The notes under the pieces were generated by a model that was not told the DNA's origin, did not search any database, and worked only from the letters and a program-made list of their open reading frames with translations. Below, one piece after another: positions 28,401-64,000 of a stretch of DNA of 64,000 nt (its first letter is position 1; the number at the start of each line of letters is the position of its first letter). Origin of the DNA: Ostrinia nubilalis (Eukaryota > Arthropoda > Insecta > Lepidoptera > Crambidae); assembly GCF_963855985.1 (NCBI RefSeq), contig NC_087097.1:2141001-2205000 (forward strand), read 5' to 3'. The position numbers were made by a program, and so were the translations under genes.

Positions 28401-29563
28401 GAAGATTTTTTAAACGGTGACTGTTAAATAAAACTGATTATTATTTACATTATTTATTTTATTTTATTAACAGGTTTTATTTTCGGAATGTAATACCAAG
28501 GTGGAACCTTTTAGATCTGTGTCATCCTTCACGTTTAGTGAAATACCGGGGTGGTTGAAACTTGATTTGATCCATCCGCCCCGTTAAACGAAATACCGGG
28601 GTGGTTGACACTTGATGTGTTCCATCCACCCCGTTGAACGCTAAGACTATGACTACCGGGGTCGTTGAAACACTTTTTCCCATCCGCCCCGTTGACGGGG
28701 CAGATCCACCGGGGCCGTTGGGACTAACCCGAAAAAAGGACAGCAATATTATGGAAAGAAACATGACATCAAAACTAAGTATGGGTTTGACAGACTTGTT
28801 GAAGATCTCATACAAGAATCCATGTCAAAAGGTGAATTTGAAAACTTGAGTGGAAAAGGGAAGCCTTTGAAGGACCAAAACAGAAATCCTTATGTAGACT
28901 TTACTACACATAAGTTAAATGAGGTTTGTATTATAACTTACCTACATAAGTAAATAAAGTGTCTTGATTCATACCATTCATCAATCCTAACTATTTTCAG
29001 TCAATATAGGTACCTCTGATAGCCAAAGTAACCCAGATTGGCTAAATATTGTTAATGATTAAAAAATATGTTTTAATATTTAAAAATTAAACTTTCAGGT
29101 GCTTATAAACAATGGCTTCACACCTGAATGGATAACAATGAGCAAAGAAATTGATCAAGATATTGAATTCTTAAAGAGAGACATCAAGAATGACAGAATG
29201 GTATTAGGGCCATTCCCCCTCAATGAAATAGATGAGCCAAAGTGGCACAGGATTTGTGATGACTACAGAGAATTTGTTAAGACATTAAATAGCAAAATTA
29301 ATAAGTACAACTTAATAGTACCTCTTATAAACAGGCAGAAGTTTTATGTAGAAATAGACAAAATACTTGATGACATCTTGAAGAATGGACCACATTCAAT
29401 GAAACCAGTAGAAGCAGAGAATAAAGTGGAATACAAGACAGTAATAGTGGAAAGTGAGGATTTGTTTGGCATACTCCTGAAAGCCTTTGAAGATGTATTC
29501 ACTATAGGAAGAGATAAAAAAAGCAGCCAAGATAAGGAAAAGTTAAGAAAAGAGCAGTCTTGA
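25297..29563 (+). CDS. DNAJC28: DnaJ homolog subfamily C member 28, complete gene with a transposon in its coding sequence
   Basis: Five exons in phase 0 throughout: 25297..25413, 25540..25758, 26034..26207, 28744..28923 and 29099..29563; 384 aa, close to the vertebrate length as I recall it. Exon 1 codes a basic, possibly mitochondrial N-terminus. Exon 2 is the J domain ([20 protein letters not shown] ... KYHPDSG with the HPD motif, ENAFRVL). Exon 3 has [20 protein letters not shown] and the region that ends at MKKG. Exons 4-5 form the DUF1992 domain ([28 protein letters not shown]). A cochaperone role is inferred; the family's client is not known. A 2.5-kb element sits between exons 3 and 4 in what was one coding exon. 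Confidence 0.92.
26206..28730. mobile_element. Long-TIR DNA element inserted in the DNAJC28 coding sequence
   Basis: 8-bp target duplication GAAAAAAG (26198..26205, 28731..28738). Termini GGGTTAGTCCCAACGGCCCC and its complement. Terminal inverted repeats are about 690-800 bp long (26206..26898 and 27934..28730), the right one with an extra AT-rich block (28290..28375). No transposase. The duplication length fits hAT, P or Merlin groups; the TIR does not decide it. Internal insertions: 26899..27474 (rich in CATAA motifs) and a mariner-like MITE (27509..27899). Confidence 0.87.
27509..27899. mobile_element. Nested MITE with CAGGGTGTTGATTTCAAT ends
   Basis: Inverted ends CAGGGTGTTGATTTCAAT and complement, flanked by TA, inside the DNAJC28 element. 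Its end type (TA + CAGGGTG) matches the 1.8-kb element at 37536..39334. Confidence 0.7.
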
Positions 29564-29753
29564 AATATGAAAGTTTTTTTGTAATAAGTACTGATTGTAC
29601 AATCAGGTGGAAATATATTTTCTTGAAAATGGCACCTGATATTTTAAAACGAAAGTGTTAATAGGTAGTAAGCTATAGCTAGACAATTTTACAGTGATCC
29701 TATTTTCTGTGATAATCTATAGTTTGATGAAGATTTTCGATATTTACAACAAA

Positions 29754-29759
29754 AATAAA
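29754..29759 (+). terminator. DNAJC28: Candidate polyadenylation signal of DNAJC28
   Basis: AATAAA 190 bases after the stop codon, the first perfect hexamer downstream. Confidence 0.5.
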
Positions 29760-30400
29760 ACACCAAAGAACATATAAAACTTTTATTTTTCCTTATATAA
29801 AATGAGTAACAATAGTAATTTTAGTAAAATTTATGACTATATCTGATGACAACTAAAATATCTAACAAACAACAATCATGATTTTAAAATAAAACTTATT
29901 TGTTACATAGATTTGCACATAAATTGTTATCAATTACACTGATTTTTATCAGCTATGTATCAACAAAATATTCCATAACATTTAAATCATGGCTGTAATC
30001 AAAATACTTATAGTAATATTACATGATAAATATGTACAATTAATTTCATTCGAGACTTCTTACAAAAATGGTGATGTAGGAACAAGATCTTTATTTTATT
30101 CGAGACTTGGTTACATGAAAACACATTTATTTTTGAGTATGTGTTTTATGGCACGATCAAACTGGAATGATTCTGGTTAGGATTGCATGTAGAATTTTGT
30201 TTTAGGAATGTATAATAATGACACTTAACATTTTGTAAATGCACTTTGCCTGTACTATACACGTGGCACGTGGTACAACGAGTGTAGTGACGTCACCGAT
30301 AATGGGTGGCGCCTGTAAGTGACGTGGTGGATAGCGAATGGTATTAGTGTGGCACACAGAAGTATGGCAGGTATTTCGGACCCTAGGATTATCGTCACTG
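29760..30400. other. Convergent 3' flank between DNAJC28 and Gart
   Basis: AT-rich, no gene. TTTATT at about 30090 would be AATAAA on the minus strand and might serve Gart, whose last exon is followed by the exon-tail array at 30405..31265. Confidence 0.3.
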
Positions 30401-30404
30401 TATT

Positions 30405-31265
30405 TACGAGTGCCAAGCGACAGTCCCGCGCTACGTCAACCGCACGGCCTGTAGACAAGAGACGTAACGCGCGAGGGAATGCGGGGTGATCGGCGAGGTG
30501 TGACGTCACAGCTAATGTAGCGTCCAAGTGTGACGTCACAGCTAATGTAGCGTCCAAGTGTGACAGCAGTTGGGGGTGGAATTTAGGAATGACGTTACAG
30601 ATAGAGATTTGTGAGAGGCCTGGCGCCTAGGAATGTCGTGGCAGGCAGTGGGTCGCGCTTAGGAGTGACATAGCAGGTAGTGTGTGTTTACGAGTGCCAG
30701 GCGACTGTCCCGCGTTGCGTCAACCGCACGGCCTGTAGACAAGAGACGTAACGCGCGAGGGAATGCGGGGTGATCGGCGAGGTGTGACGTCACAGCTGAT
30801 GTAGCGTCCAAGTGTGACAGAATTTGGGAGTGGAATTTAGGAATGACGTTACAGATAGAGATTTGTGAGAGGCCTGGCGCCTAGGAATGTCGTGGCAGGC
30901 AGTGGATCGCGCTTAGGAGTGTCATAGCAGGTAGTGTGTGTTTACGAGTGCCAAGCGCACACGGCCTGTAGCCAAGAGATGCATCGCTCGAGGGAACGCG
31001 CATACATGCAGCGAGGGAGTGACGTCACGTTTGGTAGTGTAGTTTCTATGCGTGACAGCAGTTGGGATGGAGTTTAGAGAATGAAGTTACAGTTAGGGGA
31101 TGGTGTTTGTGAGACGGCGCCTAGGAATGTCGTGGCAGCTAGTGGCTGGTGTTTGAGTGTATCGTGGTAAGTGTTGGGTATTTACGAGTGCCAAGCGACA
31201 GTCCCGCGTTGCGTCAACCGCACGCGGCCTGTAGCCAGGAGACGCAATGCTCGAGGGAAGGTGTA
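30405..31265 (-). repeat. Gart: Four partial copies of the last Gart exon, downstream of the stop
   Basis: Copies of the exon 22 end (coding ...LATGRVRLTQRGTVAWHS and the TTACGAGTGCCAAGCG stop region) lie at about 30405..30500, 30687..30790, 30942..31015 and 31177..31255. Spacers are also repeated (GACGTTACAGATAGAGATTT, AGGAATGTCGTGGCAG), giving units near 280 bp. All are in the gene's 3' flank or untranslated region. Confidence 0.8.
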
Positions 31266-31391
31266 ACGTCACAGTTAGTAGTGTAGTTTCTAGGCGTGAC
31301 AGCAGTTGGGGATGGAGTTTAGGGAATGAAGTTACAGTTAGGGGATGGTGTTTGTGAGACGTGTCGCCTATAAGGAATGTCGTGGCAGCTA

Positions 31392-31601
31392 AAGCCTGGT
31401 CCGTGAGCACGTAGAATTTTGTCCAATGATCCCAAGCTACCCATCCTTATCGTTCGCGCGTAATTATATTGCTGTCGCGACTGTGCGACGCGCGCCCGTA
31501 GTGAGTGTGCGAGCGCGACAGCAACATAATTACGCGCGAGCGATAAGGATGGGTAGCTAGGGGTCATTGGACAAAATTCTACGTGCTCACGGACCAGGCT
31601 T
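31392..31601. mobile_element. Palindromic 210-bp MITE, copy 1
   Basis: Flanked by TA. Near-perfect inverted arms: AAGCCTGGTCCGTGAGCACG, then CCCATCCTTATC and GCGCGTAATTA up to a short centre. Copies at 34446, 52244, 53299 and partial at about 57735, all inside or next to Gart. Confidence 0.8.
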
Positions 31602-31650
31602 TAGTGGCTGGTGTTTAGGGATGTCGCAATGTCGTGGCTAGTTTGGGTGT

Positions 31651-64000
<32,350 letters not shown>

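Noticed and set aside
30255..31410. Reading frames between 30255 and 31410 on the minus strand as genes
   Set aside because: They are translations of the exon 22 tail copies and their spacers in wrong frames.

Overview
The window is eukaryotic nuclear DNA, almost certainly from a moth or butterfly (Lepidoptera). The genes have introns and insect-type protein sequences. Between them lie repeats typical of lepidopteran genomes: a LINE tail coding for a WGRKV...RWSDDL peptide, tRNA-derived SINEs, piggyBac-, hAT- and BEL/Pao-type elements, and TTAGG-like patches. There are no operons and no ribosome binding sites. All coding exons were located by protein family similarity, GT/AG splice sites and codon phase; the exon phases of all three genes add up without a break.

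There are three host genes. (1) An ANKRD13-family gene on the minus strand, with exon 1 at 22189..22290 and six more exons down to base 1, where it leaves the window (3' end missing). (2) A DNAJC28 homologue on the plus strand, 25297..29563, complete at about 384 aa, divergent from ANKRD13. (3) Gart (ade3), the multifunctional purine enzyme, on the minus strand from the right edge (5' end missing) to a stop at 31651. It is convergent with DNAJC28 and has 22 visible exons encoding the C-terminal part of GARS, two AIRS domains in tandem and GART. About 1130 aa are visible.

The rest is mobile and repeated DNA. ANKRD13 introns hold a BEL/Pao element with two near-identical LTRs (1445..7393), a 1.45-kb hAT element (9306..10753), an RT-coding LINE with an inverted 5' part (13366..15548), two restriction-like-endonuclease LINEs (15549..17525) and a piggyBac-type element (18496..20633). 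DNAJC28 carries a 2.5-kb long-TIR element inside its coding sequence. Gart introns hold MITEs, SINEs, LINE tails and a 3-kb foldback region.

The most unusual feature is a repeated pattern of partial exon duplication. In seven Gart exons and three ANKRD13 exons, the exon (usually its 3' part) plus its donor splice site and the start of the intron has been copied, once to eight times, into the DNA just downstream in gene orientation. No matching upstream copies were seen. The second striking feature is the DNAJC28 insertion, whose terminal repeat supplies a donor-like GTTAGT at one end and a branch-point-like CTAAC at the other, so it could be spliced out in frame. Whether the exon-tail arrays are real biology or an assembly effect cannot be settled from the sequence alone.
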